A DNA stretch of 64,000 nt from assembly GCA_033032865.1 (NCBI GenBank), contig JAWHQI010000170.1, positions 3,345,001-3,409,000 of the forward strand. The letters are read 5' to 3'. Within the stretch, counting starts at the first letter, position 1. Each line of letters starts with the position of its first letter. The position numbers and the translations under genes are program-made. Source of the DNA: Dactylorhiza incarnata (lineage: Eukaryota > Streptophyta > Magnoliopsida > Asparagales > Orchidaceae). This document shows positions 21,391-32,584 of the stretch, piece after piece. A model generated the notes under the pieces. It saw only the letters and a list, made by a program, of their open reading frames with translations, made no database searches and was not told the origin of the DNA.

Positions 21391-21503
21391 GTGCGGTCGG
21401 GGGGTGCAGCCTGCGTGCTACCGCGCTCTTTGACCGTCGACCCCTCCTCTCTTTTCTGGGGTTTTCTTCAGGTGCGTCCTAAGGCCTTTACGGGTGTATA
21501 ACA

Positions 21504-22491
21504 TAAGCCCCCTAAACCTTCGGAGTCCGAGTTCCGGAGCGAGGAGTTCGAAGGTTTTGATTTTTTTCTGCGGCGGCTTTACCCATTGTCCTCTGTGCGG
21601 CGCTTTTCTGGTAGGAGCTGATGTCGGAGGGTGTTGGTTTTCCGAGGTCGTTGTGGGCTTGCTGCCCGGCTCTGATATCCGTATGGGCTAAGGGGTTTCT
21701 GCAAAATGACAGATTAGCTTGCGCGGTTCTGAGCCCGCGGCTTTTACACAATAGAAAATTAGTTTGCGCAAGTCTGTGCTTGCGGCTATTTTGCACGAGT
21801 CTGTGCTCGCGGCTTTTTTGCACGAGTCTGTGCTCGCGGCTTGGCCGGTGAATAGCGGGTGTATTCAAACCGTGGGTGAACGTAAGGGGGGCAGGCCCCT
21901 ACGTCACCGGGACTCGACGACGGAGGAGAAGGGCGAACCTTCAATCGACGGCGGTGCAAAGTCCCCGTGGCAGGGCCCCGAAGTGGCCGGTGAATAGCTG
22001 GTGTATTCAAACTGGGGGCGAACGTAAGGGGGTACGACGCTGGGACTCGACGGCGGAGGAGAAGGGCGAACCTTCAATCGACGGCGGTGCAAAGCCCCCG
22101 AGGCAGGGCCTCGAAGTGGCCGATGAATAGCTGGTGTATTCAAACCGGGGGCGAACGTAAGGGGGGCAGGCCCCTACGACGCTGAGACTCGACGGCGGAG
22201 GAGAAGGGCGAACCTTCAATCGACGGCGGTGCAAAGCCCCCGAGGCAGGGCCTCTTTATAAAGTTTTTTCTTAAGTGAGTGTAAGTGTCAAAATATGGTT
22301 TTACAGTATGAAATCATTTGGTGCATAGCTTTATGTAAGATAAGATAGGTGCACGAGTCTGGGCTCGCGGCTTTTACATAATATGTAATATAAGATAGGT
22401 GCACGAGTCTGAGCTCGCGGCTTGTACATAAATTGAAGATAAGTTTGCACGAGCTTGAGCCGTGGCTTAGTACATGGTAGAGGTCCCTGGA
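21504..22491 (-). other. L2b 3' non-coding region with tandem repeats and polypurine tract
   Basis: Next to the LTR is the minus-strand purine tract GGTTTAGGGGGCTTA (about 21505-21520). Units of about 30 bp with GCACGAGTCTGTGCTCGCGGC occur at 21690-21845. Three copies of a unit of about 135-145 bp (GGCCGGTGAATAGC...GGCAGGGCC) fill 21843-22255. No reading frame of note. Confidence 0.75.
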
Positions 22492-22708
22492 TCACTGGTA
22501 AAAGCGGCGCATGTTTTGAGCGTTCCAGGTGCGTGGCAAAGTCTTCCCTTCCGCCGTCCTGAGCCTGTATGTTCTGGGTTTCACGACTGTGGTGACTACG
22601 TACGGGCCCTCCCAGGCCGGTGAGAGCTTATCTCCTTGGGGGCCTTTACCGGCGGCCTCGATGCTGCGTAAGACGAGATCTCCTACGTTGATTGGTCTGG
22701 GATTCATC
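22492..22708 (-). pseudogene. L2b integrase C-terminus
   Basis: 71 residues including DLVLRSIE and KLSPAWEGPYVV, the C-terminal GPY/F-type module of Ty3 integrases, ending RRFYQ-stop. It continues the integrase interrupted at 37496. TCATC at 22704-22708 is one copy of the L3 target duplication. Confidence 0.85.
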
Positions 22709-23959
22709 TGTAAGGCCCCCCCTCCCTAATCCTGAACCGGGTTCAGGGAGGGGGGATCTTACTGCCCAAAGAAGACCACCCAGCGCTTTCCGGGTGGCGA
22801 CGTCCCACCCGCTTAAGCACTGAGCGGTCTCTTTGTCAGGCACAAGAATCACAACTTCACATCAGAACGCATAGCGGAAGCAATCAACAAAAAATAGGAA
22901 ACCCAAAACACACTGCTTATATTTACATACTTAACGGGGCCGAAGCCTAACGTTTACAAAAGTGCCTTGAAGGCTACATCGACTGACCAAAAGGGCCTAA
23001 GCCGGTCCTATACTCTAGGACTCACGTCTCGGAAGACAGGGGGCGGGGCTGGGAAAGTCGTACGGATCATCTCCAAGGCTTCGAGATCAACCTGTGATGT
23101 GGGGGCTTCACGCTGTCCCGTCTCCTGTGATTGGTTATAAGAAATAACCGTTAGTCACAGAGCTAAGTAGAAAACACGTCCCCCTCCCCGGATCCGTATC
23201 CAGGGGGCGGCTAAAAGACAGAATTTGAAATAGCCGAAGCAAGGAAAGGGTTAGCAGCAGGCAAATGTATATATTTATATATATATATATAGCGGGGCTC
23301 CTGCCCTAGTATCCACAACCGCGCCGTATAGTAAATATCTAACACTATCGCGCGCATACACACACCCAGGTACTCAAGACCTGTAACCACACAAAGGACC
23401 CTGTGTCGACACAGTTTTAGACCGCTTTAGTTCAAGCAGGGGAGCTAATCCCGCGGGCCTCACCGATGTGGCCGTCGGCGACAGTGGCCAGTCCTGCCAC
23501 TTCTGAATGTAGTCGTACCGTATCACTCAGGCCCTCCTGTACAACTTAGTGTACTGAGTGGATGTGAGCGACATCCGGCGAACTGATTTTTAGGCCGACC
23601 AGCGGAGGCGAAACTACAGGCTCAGAGGGTAATAACCCGTTGTGCCCATCTCCCTGTCGCCATGAGTCGTCAACCCACCCGCACCGGTACGAACGGTCTG
23701 CGAGCGTGACCGACCCGCCACTTCCAATCAATCTTCACCCGCTTTATATAAAACAAACCCTTAGGCCACGGGGCAATTTCTACTCGACCGGTCGCACGAT
23801 CTTGGACCGGGTGGCTTAGCGGTAGGAGGGCTCCTTGCTTGGGACTAACCTGGGAGGAGAGACTCGACTCCGGGTTTTTCCCAACTAAGGCCTCGCCGAA
23901 GGGAGGATAAGCACCGCATTCGTGGCCACGGCAGCTCTGCGCTAGTAAATAAATTAGGC

Positions 23960-24197
23960 CGAAGAATGGGCCATGTAATAAACAGAAAAGTAGGCCGAAA
24001 GCAAAGGCCATGTATTAAACAGGAAAGTAGGCCGAAAGCAAAGGCCATGTATTAAACAGGAAAGTAGGCCGAAAGCAAAGGCCATGTATTAAACAGGAAA
24101 GTAGGCCGAAAGCAAAGGCCATGTATTAAACAGGAAAGTAGGCCGAAAGCAAAGGCCATGTATTAAACAGGAAAGTAGGCCGAAAGCAAAGGCCATG
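23960..24197. repeat. 37-bp array in L3 LTR
   Basis: Unit AGGAAAGTAGGCCGAAAGC followed by AAAGGCCATGTATTAAAC, about 6.5 copies. The twin array is at 33838-34076. It lies just upstream of the LTR TATA box in transcription order. Confidence 0.9.
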
Positions 24198-24440
24198 TAA
24201 ATAGGACCAGTACGAGACTGGATTTAAATGAAAGTGCTGAATGTAGATGCGGGGGGGACCAGTACGAGACTGGATCTAAATGATAGTACAGAATGTAAAT
24301 GCGGGGGACCAGTACGAGACTGGATTTAAATGAAAGTACAGAATGTAAATGCGGGGGGGACCAGTACGAGACTGGATTTAAATGAAAGTACAGAATGTAA
24401 ATGCGGGGGGACCAGTACGAGACTGGATTTAAATGAAAGT
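24198..24440. repeat. 51-bp array with hairpins in L3 LTR
   Basis: Five copies starting GGACCAGTACGAGACTGG, each with the short hairpin CCAGT-ACGAG-ACTGG. Twin at 34077-34322. Confidence 0.85.
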
Positions 24441-26073
24441 ACAGACTGTAATTGCATAAGATGAAATGGTTAGTAGTCCAATCACTCTATCAGAGGAGGC
24501 TTCGATCGACGACTCCGTACTTTTATCATTGTCGCGACGGGGTTACGTTTTGGCGCCGCGTCGCGATGTCGTTCCGATTTTTGCGTTGCTTTTCCGAGCT
24601 TAGTCGGTCTCTTAGCTTACTATGCATAATTTTGGGATAAGTATTTAAAATATGCGTCGAGGGGACGCCGATTTATTTTAATGAATTTCGCTCTTTTCCG
24701 GGCGTCTATTTTTGTTTGAAAAGGCTTTCGAGGGGTCAAATCACAAGTCCACACTTCCTATCTTTGATAGTATTTGTAAAATACCTATATTTAGTGCCCC
24801 TAATATTTGGGGAATTTTAGAGACTCATTTGGGTATTTTATTACCTAAAATAAACTTTATATTGGGTTTTAAAAATAGTAAAACCCCTCCTAAAAATCCC
24901 AAAAAATTACAGAGGGTGCCCCTAAGGGTGAGGCACACTTTTCATTTAGAAAACTTTTTCTGAAACGGCCCCATTTTTCCTCAGAAAAATGGAGAAGCCT
25001 ATAGGGTGTTTGGGGTGCAAATAGAGGCAGGGAGGGACCTGGGGGCGCCGCACCGGGCGCCGTCCTTTGTCCCCACAGCAAATAGAGGCGGGAGTTAAGG
25101 CTACAGGAGCCGTTGATCTCCCGGGGGAGATCGAACGGCTCCCGTCAGCCCTGACGGGAGACGGCCGCTGCCGCCGCCGGCAGCGGCCGGTTGTGGCCGG
25201 CGCCGCCCCCGGTCAGTGTGCCGGGGGCGGGCGACCACTCCGGTGGTGGTCCGGCGGCCTGGCGCCGCCGGCCACCGCCGGGGCTCGTGCCGCAAGGGCA
25301 CGGGGGCGGTGGCGGCCCGCACGCCTCCTGCATGCTTGCCGCCACCGCCTCCACCGGAGGGGATGGGGTGGTAGGTGCCCCCGGCCGGTGCGCCGGGGGC
25401 CGGCGACTCCTCCGGGGGTGGTCCGGCGACCTGGCACCGCCGGCCACCGCCGGGGGAGGGATTAAAAGGGGCGGGCGGCGGCGGCGTGGCCTGCATGGGC
25501 CATGCAGGCCGCGGTGCCGCCGCTCCTGCCGAGTGCTGCCCTCCCGGCCGCCACTGGACGGGGCGCCGGGGAGGGGGCAACCCTCCGGCGGTGGCCCGGC
25601 GGCCTGGAGCCGCCGGCCGCCGCCGGGGGGTTTTGGCTATTCCTATACAGGAAAGCAGGGGAGGCGGGGAAGGCCACGGGTGCCGCCGGCCGTGCCCGCC
25701 GGCGGCCCGGCCGCCTCCCCAGCGCCGGCGCCGAGGTCCCCGACGGGGACCTGTTGACCTCCTTCCCCCCCCCCAGCGCCACCACCGGCGCTGGGGAAGA
25801 GTAGGTCTTCTGCCGGCCTCCTCCCCGAGCCTTGCCAAGGCTCGGGCGGCGGCCGGCGGCGCTCCGGCGGCAGGGGAGATGGGGGTTCTACCCTAGAGGT
25901 GGGAAGGAGGAGGAGGAGGTCTCTACCTGGGGTGGAGGGGGTGCTCGGGAGGAGGAAGGGTGGTGGTGGCCGGCCATGGAGGAGGAAGAGGAGGGTGGTG
26001 GCGGCTTGGCTCCGGCTAGCTCCGGCGAGGGGGTGGCCGGCTGGGTTGGGGTGCTGGCAGAGGGGAGCTGAGG

Positions 26074-26114
<41 letters not shown>

Positions 26115-26499
26115 GTGGTGTGTGGGGGAGGAATGGAGGGGCTGCCCCTCCTTTTATAGGAAGGAGGGGAGCCATCCCCCCCCCCCTCTTTTCCTCACGT
26201 GCATGAAAGGGTGGGGGGGTGAGTGGGGGGAGATATTTTCTCCCCCCCCCCTTTCCTTTCTTACCCTAATAGGGGGGTCGTGGTTTGACCGGGGTCTATC
26301 TAGGTTCTTCGAGGCCGATAAGAGTTGCCGGGGCCGTTGCCGGGCTCGTGTGCTTTATACCTCGTGCGTTTCACCGAGGCGATCTGCATAGTGCTAAAGT
26401 GGCATACTCTCCATATGACCTTGTATCGAGGTGCAACGAGTTCCGTGGTGCCTGTATTGTCCACACAAGTTCAACGAGTCTGACGGAAGTCGATTTGGG

Positions 26500-27516
26500 G
26501 TACGTACGGTCACTATAATAATGAGGTAGCGGCGCGCTACGACACCCGAAATGGTCGTTTTCTCCAAACGACTTCGGATCGAGGCGCAACGAATTCCGTT
26601 GCACTCGTATGGTTCCTACGAGTCCAACGGATCCGACGGAAGTCGAATCGGGGTTCGTTTGGCCACTGTACCCCAATGACTTAGTTGCGGCGCGCAACGT
26701 TACTAAAAAAGGTCGTTTTCTTCAAACGACTTCGGATTGAGGCGCAACGAATTCCGTTGCACTTGTATGGTTCATACGAGTTCAGCGGATCTGACGGAAG
26801 TCAAATCGGGGTTCGTTTGGTCACTGTACCCCAATGACTTAGTTGCGGCGCGCAACGCTACTAAAAACGGTCATTTTCTTCAAACGACTTCGGATTGAGG
26901 CGCAACGAATTCCGTTGCACTCGTATGGTTCATACGAGTTCAGCGGATTGACGGAAGTCAAATCGGGGTTCGTTTGGTCATTGTACCCCAATGACTTAGT
27001 TGCGGCGCGCAACGCTACTAAAAACGGTCATTTTCTTCAAACGACTTCGGATTGAGGCGCAACGAATTCCGTTGCACTCGTATGGTTCATACGAGTTCAG
27101 CGGATCTGACGGAAGTCAAATCGGGGTTCGTTTGGTCACTGTACCCCAATGACTTAGTTGCGGCGCGCAACGCTACTAAAAACGGTCATTTTCTTCAAAC
27201 GACTTCGGATTGAGGCGCAACGAATTCCGTTGCACTCGTATGGTTCATACGAGTTCAGCGGATCTGACGGAAGTCAAATCGGGGTTCGTTTGGTCACTGT
27301 ACCCCAATGACTTATTTGCGGCGCGCAACGCTACTAAAAATGGTCGTTTTCTTCAAACGACTTCGGACTGAGGCGCAACGAATTCCGTTGCACTCGTATG
27401 GTTCATACGAGTTCAACGGATCTGACGGAAGTCAAATCGGGGTTCGTCTGGTCACTGTACCCTAATGACTTAGTTGCGGCGCGCAACGCTACTTAAAATG
27501 GTCGTTTTCTATCGTT
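26500..27516. repeat. 157-bp array in L3 LTR
   Basis: Six to seven copies of about 157 bp marked by AAACGACTTCGGATTGAGG and GTTGCGGCGCGCAACG, the latter a small palindrome. Twin array at 36415-37430 with the same copy number by my count. Confidence 0.9.
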
Positions 27517-27617
27517 CGGGTCTACTTTTATTGGGCTTACTAGGGTCTAGTGGCCCAATAAAAATCGGGATGTTACAATCCAATAAAAATAAAGGGATTT
27601 TCGTCCCCGAAAATTGG

Positions 27618-29660
27618 CTAAAGTAGGGGTTTTAACGGACGTACTTGGGGAAAGAGTGCCGGGTATTTTTCTCGAACGAGCGTCTCGGGTTCCCAGGTGA
27701 ATTCTTCGCGCCCACAATTTGACCACAAGATCTTGACCATCGTGATGGTTTTGTTCCGCAGCTCTTTGATCTTGGAATCCACTATCTTCACAGGTTCGAG
27801 TTGGACAGATCGGTCGGATTGTACTGATGTTGGTGGTGCAGGGAGATGCTGCTCTGGTTGGCGTAGGACATGTCTTAGCGAGGAGACGTGAAATACGTCG
27901 TGGAGGTTCCCCAGTGCAGCTGGCAGAGCTAGCCTATAAGCCACCGGGCCAACTCTTTCTATGACTTGATATGGACCTAAGTAGCGTGGATCCAGCTTTT
28001 TCTGCTTCTTTATCCGAGATATTCCGTGCATAGGCTTTATCTTTAAGAAAACCATATCTCCCACTTGGAATTCCACTTGCCGGTGACGCGCGTCGTAATA
28101 CTTGGCCTGCCGGCTCTGCGCTTCCAGCATGTGTTCCCGGATTAATCTTATCGCGGCGGTGGTATCGTCGATGTAGGTGACTCCCAAGGCTTCGGGGTCC
28201 TCATCCTGTGCCCAAGATAGCGGTGTCCGACATCGTCTTCCGTAAAGGGCTTCGTAAGGTGCCATTTTGATGCTTGCTTGGAAACTGTTATTGTAGGAGA
28301 ACTCTACTAAGGGCAGTAACTGTTCCCAAGGCTCGTTGTGTTCCACTATGCATAATCGGAGGAGGTCCTCCATCGTCCGATTTGTCCTTTCTGTTTGCCC
28401 GTCGGTCTGGGGGTGGAAGGCGGTACTAAAAGCTAATCTGGTTCCTAGATACGCCTGTACTCGTCTCCATTCTTTTGACGTGAAGCGTCCATCGCGGTCA
28501 GAGACGATTGACTTAGGTACCCCATGGAATCGGACCACTTGCTCTATAAATAGCCAGGCTAAGATGTCGACGCCGTCGCCTTGTCGGTTTGGAATGAAAC
28601 GAGCCACTTTGGTGAGTCGATCTACTACGACCCATATTGAGTCGTTTCCTGCACGGGATCGAGGTAAACCATGGACGAAATCCATGGAGATATCTTCAAA
28701 TTTCCATTCTGGAATTGGCAGGGGTTGTAGTAGACCTCCTGGGCTTCGACATTCCGCCTTGACCATTTGACAGGTCTGGCAATGTGCAACATAATTGGTG
28801 ACGTCCTTCTTCATTCCTGGCCAATATAACGTCCTTCGCAGATCCGTGTACATCTTTACTACTCCCGGGTGTATGGAGTACCTGGTTTGATGTGCTTCGC
28901 GGAGGATTTCTTCCCGGATTCCCTCTGCAGCGGGGATGAAGATGCGGTGTCTGTATTGTAGGATGCCATCATACAAGTTGTAGTCTTCTTGCGCGCCGTG
29001 TTGCAAGGCTTGAATGATCGAGGCCGCTTCTACGTCGACCTTCTGGGCTTCCCGTATTCTATCCCTAATGTCACACTGTATCTCCATCCAATAGAGATGA
29101 GCCTGGTATTCCATCGGATTTCTGCGGGTGATGAGGATAATATCCATTTTTGCCAATGATTTGACCAACTCCTCCGGCACCATTTCTAACCAACTCCCGG
29201 TCCTCGGAGGCTGCCGACTCAAGGCGTCTGCGACCTTATTAGCCTTGCCGGGGTGGTACTGGAGGGCGAAGTCATAATCACAGAGGAATTCTAACCACCG
29301 ACGCTGCCGGAGGTTCAGCTCCTTCTGGGTGAAGACGTATTTGAGGCTTTTATGATCGGAGAAGATTTCGCATCGTATCCCGTAGAGGTAGTGTCTCCAG
29401 ACTTTTAATGCGAAAACTACCGCCCCCAGTTCCAGGTCGTGGGTGGCGTAGTTTAGCTCATGTGGCTTGAGCTGACGTGAGGCGTAGGCAATCACCTTAC
29501 CATGTTGCATAAGCACGACCCCTAATCCTTTCAGAGAGGCATCAGCATAGATTTGAAAACCCTCGGTACCGGAGGGGAGGGTTAGGATTGGGGCCGATAT
29601 CAGCCGGTTCTTCAGTTCGATGAATGCTGCCTCGCATTCGGGAGACCATTGGAAGGTCAC
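27618..29660 (-). CDS. L3 RNase H, integrase and chromodomain
   Basis: About 680 residues. It starts inside the RT connection ([12 protein letters not shown]) after a frameshift from the upstream frame. RNase H follows ([21 protein letters not shown]; about residues 38-150). The integrase has an HHCC-like zinc region (HPGVVKMY..., HCQTCQMVK) and the catalytic Asp-Asp-Glu core ([30 protein letters not shown]). The last 60 residues ([14 protein letters not shown]......EFTWEPE..VREKYP) fit the Tekay chromodomain-like tail, thought to guide insertion to chromatin. Stop at 27618 is near the LTR. It would be translated as part of a Gag-Pol polyprotein, not alone. Confidence 0.9.
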   Translation of the reverse strand: MTFQWSPECEAAFIELKNRLISAPILTLPSGTEGFQIYADASLKGLGVVLMQHGKVIAYASRQLKPHELNYATHDLELGAVVFALKVWRHYLYGIRCEIFSDHKSLKYVFTQKELNLRQRRWLEFLCDYDFALQYHPGKANKVADALSRQPPRTGSWLEMVPEELVKSLAKMDIILITRRNPMEYQAHLYWMEIQCDIRDRIREAQKVDVEAASIIQALQHGAQEDYNLYDGILQYRHRIFIPAAEGIREEILREAHQTRYSIHPGVVKMYTDLRRTLYWPGMKKDVTNYVAHCQTCQMVKAECRSPGGLLQPLPIPEWKFEDISMDFVHGLPRSRAGNDSIWVVVDRLTKVARFIPNRQGDGVDILAWLFIEQVVRFHGVPKSIVSDRDGRFTSKEWRRVQAYLGTRLAFSTAFHPQTDGQTERTNRTMEDLLRLCIVEHNEPWEQLLPLVEFSYNNSFQASIKMAPYEALYGRRCRTPLSWAQDEDPEALGVTYIDDTTAAIRLIREHMLEAQSRQAKYYDARHRQVEFQVGDMVFLKIKPMHGISRIKKQKKLDPRYLGPYQVIERVGPVAYRLALPAALGNLHDVFHVSSLRHVLRQPEQHLPAPPTSVQSDRSVQLEPVKIVDSKIKELRNKTITMVKILWSNCGREEFTWEPETLVREKYPALFPQVRPLKPLL

Positions 29661-31023
29661 ATCCTTCTTGGTGAGAGAGGTAAGTGGTAACGGATTTTGG
29701 AGAAACCTTCGACGAACTTACGGTAGTAGCCGACGAGGCCAAGGAAACTTCGGACGTCTGCTGCTGTCTTAAGTGGCGGCCAATCTCGTACTGCTTGCAC
29801 TTTGGCCTGATCCACTGCTACTCCGTTTTTGTTGATGGTGTGTCCCAGAAAGCCGACTTCTTCCATCCAGAACTCGCATTTGCTAAACTTGGCGAAGAGC
29901 GAGTGCTCTCTTAGCTTAAGTAGTACCATTTGGAGGTGCCTGGAGTGATCGGTTTTGTTCTTTGAGTAGATGAGGATATCATCTATGAAGACTATTACGA
30001 AATGGTCCAGGAAGGGTTTGAATACTGTATTCATCAAAGCCATAAAGGCGGACGGGGCATTGGTTAGCCCAAATGGCATTACCATGAACTCGTATAGTCC
30101 GTAGCGAGAGCTGAAAGCGGTCTTGGGAATGTCCTCTTCTCGCACTCTAAGTTGATAGTAGCCGGACCTTAAGTCCATCTTGGAAAAGACAGACGCGCCT
30201 TGCAGTTGATCGAACAGTTCATCTATCCGGGGTAGGGGATAGGTATTCCGGACCGTGAGTTTATTCAAACCTCTGTAGTCGATGCAGAGGCGCAGCGATC
30301 CATCCTTCTTTTTAACGAACAGTACTGGGGCTCCCCAGGGAGAGGTACTAGGACGTACGAATCCTGCGTCGACTAACTCTTGTAGCTGAATTTTGAGCTC
30401 GGCCAGTTCCCTCGGGGCCATCCGGTACGGTGCCCGGGACACTGGTCGGGCTCCTTGAGTAAGTTCGATTTGGAAGTCCACTTCCCGTTGCGGGGGCAAC
30501 CCGGGGAGTGACTCTGGGAAGATATCTGGGAAGTCCCTGATCACGGGTACTTTAGAGAGTACTTGCGTCGTGTTTTCCATCTCAAAGTAGATTAGGTATA
30601 TCTCGTCCTTCCGCCGCACTGCCTTGACAGTTTGTGCAGATGTTAAGATGATGCGGGTGACGGAGGGTATACCTGCTAGGGTGATAACTTGCCCATTCGG
30701 ATTCTGGAGGCGGATTTCTCGAGTTGAACAATTGATTTGGGCGCTGTGCTCTGCCAACCAATCCATCCCCAGAATGATGTCGAACCCGGTTATTGCTAAG
30801 ATGGTGGCGTTGACTTCGAGCTCTATGCCTCCTAGCATTGCCTGGAAGGAACACTTTTCGGTGGAAGTCATATCTGATCCATCCGGGAGTCGTATTCGGA
30901 TTGACATCCCGGATGATCGTACCGTGTTCTCCTTGTCTGCGATGAAGTTTTGTGCAACGAAAGAATGTGTGGCGCCGGTATCGAACAGTGTTTTAGCGGG
31001 GCGACCTTCTACCAAAAGTAAAC
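29657..31023 (-). CDS. L3 protease and reverse transcriptase
   Basis: The frame begins at the intron acceptor (31023). Protease with catalytic DTGATHSF about 15 residues in. RT follows with [39 protein letters not shown] and the catalytic FIDD box ([12 protein letters not shown]). The RT ends at FVEGFSKI, where the frame breaks near 29690. A 2-nt insertion (or 1-nt loss) would explain the shift, since the next frame carries on with the expected [12 protein letters not shown] phrase. The break separates RT from RNase H and integrase and probably inactivates this copy. Confidence 0.9.
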
Positions 31024-31161
31024 CTGACAACATATATGTATATATATACATCATAATCAAAAGCTTTCGTACATATACATGAGTAGGGATGACATATACA
31101 AAAGTCCCAACATATAAAGCTATAACATCTCCTAGGATATCCTACTATCGGAAGTAGATAC
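31024..31161 (-). other. L3 probable intron at the gag/protease border (138 nt)
   Basis: On the minus strand the donor is GTGATAG|GTATCT and the acceptor is TTGTCAG|GTTTAC. The segment is AT-rich. Removing it joins gag PDVVIG to [21 protein letters not shown] in one frame, matching the uninterrupted gag-protease linker of Tekay elements. Left in, a TAG nine bases into the intron ends Gag at ...IGIYFR. The join is seen in sequence; splicing itself is inferred. Confidence 0.7.
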
Positions 31162-32359
31162 CTATCACTACGTCAGGAGCAGGACCGTGCTGGAGATCCA
31201 ATGCGTATGCCTCGAGCGGTGCTGCTCTGCCCTGCCTAGCCGGCTCCCTCCTGCCTGCGGGACGTCCTCTGCGTCCACCTCGTCCTCTCTCTGCCGCTCT
31301 CTGTACTGCTCCTAAGCCGGGTCTCCCGGTAGCCTGCGGGCAAAAGGCTCGTATATGCCCAGGCTGCTGGCATAGGTAGCAGTTCCCTGCGAAGGGAACA
31401 TCTCGTCGTGCGGCTGGGACGACCTGAGGTGCTGGGGCTGGGGGTGCTGGTCGGGGCTGGGGTGCTGGTCGGGGCTGGGGTGCTGGTCGGGGCTGGGGTG
31501 CCCGTCTATATGGCTGGTGACGCTGACGCTGTCTCCCATCTCGGCCCTGCCTGCGAGGACCTACCCCTCTCTCCCGGCCCTGGGTCTGGGGAACACCTAC
31601 ATGTCCCCTCCGCTGCTGGGCTACCATCCGCTGGTCCATCTCCAGAGCGGTGGCATGTGAGGCGATCGTGTGGAAGGATGCCTGGGAAATCATGATCAGG
31701 GCCTGACGGAGGTCGTCTCGTAATCCCCGATAAAATCTGGCCGCCCTGTCCCTATCTGTACCTGCTAAGGTCCCGGCGAAGCGGGCCAGGTGGATAAACT
31801 CTCTCTGGTAGTCTGGAACTGTCCTAGCTCCCTGCCTGATCTGCAGGAACCGCTCCTGGAGTGCCATCCGGTCTGCATCCGAAATGAAGTGCTCCAAGAA
31901 GGCCTCTGAGAACTCCCCCCAGAGAATGGTGCTGAGGGGTCGCCCTCTAAAAGCGGAGCGGCTAGCTGCCCTCCACCAGTCTCGTGCATAGCCCTCTAAC
32001 ATGGTCACTACTAGGGATACTGCGGCTACTGCTGGGCACATCATCCCTACAAGAAGCTCCTCTACCCTCTCCACCCACTCCTCGGCCTGGATAGCTGACT
32101 CTGTACCTCGGAAGGTGGGGGGCCTTAGCCCTCGGAACGTGGTCAGCAGATCGGTGGGTACGGTGGCCTGCTGGGGTGGTCGTAGGGTGGCTGTCTGGAA
32201 AGCTGCTAACAAGGCTATCAGTGTCCGTCCTAGCTCTGTATCTCCAAATGGAGCTGCGGCTGGTGTGGCTGGGACTGGTGGTGGGGTGGTAGGGTGGTAC
32301 TGATCCTCAGAGGAGGACCTTCCGTTGCTCGACTCCGGTATCTGGAGAAGTAACAACAT
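31145..32359 (-). CDS. L3 Gag
   Basis: About 404 residues. The capsid/retrotransposon gag region runs over roughly residues 60-260 (PPTFRG......AEEWVERVEELL, YARDWWRAA, WGEFSEAFLEHF, VPDYQREFIHLARF). A PQPRPA repeat of about 15 residues follows. The nucleocapsid zinc knuckle is CYLCQQPGHIRAFC (CX2CX4HX4C), then an Arg/Gly-rich tail. It binds and packages element RNA. The start is uncertain: the first in-frame ATG is 32359, but its MLLLLQ peptide looks like a translated splice acceptor tract. The stop at 31145 lies inside the proposed intron, so unspliced RNA makes Gag and spliced RNA would make Gag-Pol. Confidence 0.85.
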   Translation of the reverse strand: MLLLLQIPESSNGRSSSEDQYHPTTPPPVPATPAAAPFGDTELGRTLIALLAAFQTATLRPPQQATVPTDLLTTFRGLRPPTFRGTESAIQAEEWVERVEELLVGMMCPAVAAVSLVVTMLEGYARDWWRAASRSAFRGRPLSTILWGEFSEAFLEHFISDADRMALQERFLQIRQGARTVPDYQREFIHLARFAGTLAGTDRDRAARFYRGLRDDLRQALIMISQASFHTIASHATALEMDQRMVAQQRRGHVGVPQTQGRERGVGPRRQGRDGRQRQRHQPYRRAPQPRPAPQPRPAPQPRPAPPAPAPQVVPAARRDVPFAGNCYLCQQPGHIRAFCPQATGRPGLGAVQRAAERGRGGRRGRPAGRREPARQGRAAPLEAYALDLQHGPAPDVVIGIYFR

Positions 32360-32570
32360 GAATATCAGAACTTGCAAAAATAAGGGAATTTTGCAGGACT
32401 GAAACGAAAAGTAAGCGGAAAGCGTGTGGGTGTACTACCGTGCAGTCTCGAATCCTTAACTCTAAGCCTAAAGGGTCCACCAGGCTTCCGCTGCGTGGTT
32501 CGTCCCGAACCAAGGAACGGAAACGGGGACGAGAGGATCGAAAGACTGCCCCATGTGGTCGGATCGTGGT

Positions 32571-32584
32571 AGCTCTGATCCATT
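32571..32584 (-). promoter_or_regulatory. L3 primer-site region
   Basis: Directly inside the 5' LTR the minus strand reads AATGGATCAGAGCTACC. It resembles the initiator-Met primer site TGGTATCAGAGC with TA missing. An ATG overlaps it (32583) and opens a 72-codon frame. Confidence 0.55.

Larger units (their letters stand above)
19962..21503 (-). repeat. L2b 3' LTR (1542 bp)
   Basis: Minus-strand start TGTTATACACCC, end CCGCAACA. TATA box (TATAAAAGG, minus, 20557-20565). Contains a 52-bp x3 array (20281-20435), a 23-bp x5-6 array (20767-20888) and a GC hairpin array (21095-21390). It is longer than the 5' copy mainly because of the hairpin array. Confidence 0.9.
22709..27577 (-). repeat. L3 3' LTR (4869 bp)
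   Basis: It almost duplicates 32585-37495; I found about three single-base or microsatellite changes in the first 1.2 kb. It carries a 37-bp array, a 51-52-bp array, a very GC-rich kilobase (25080-26060), a GA microsatellite and a 157-bp array. The TATA-like TATATAAAG is on the minus strand at 23742-23750, leaving a U3 of about 3.8 kb. Confidence 0.95.

Noticed and set aside
20881..21501. 206-codon forward frame with repeated GGAAWPHP-like phrases
   Set aside because: Entirely explained by the hairpin minisatellite in the L2b LTR; the other LTR lacks it.
25067..26159. Many long Gly/Pro/Arg/Ala frames in the GC-rich part of the L3 LTR
   Set aside because: Extreme GC content removes stops; the same frames occur in the twin LTR (35000-36137) and no domain is visible.
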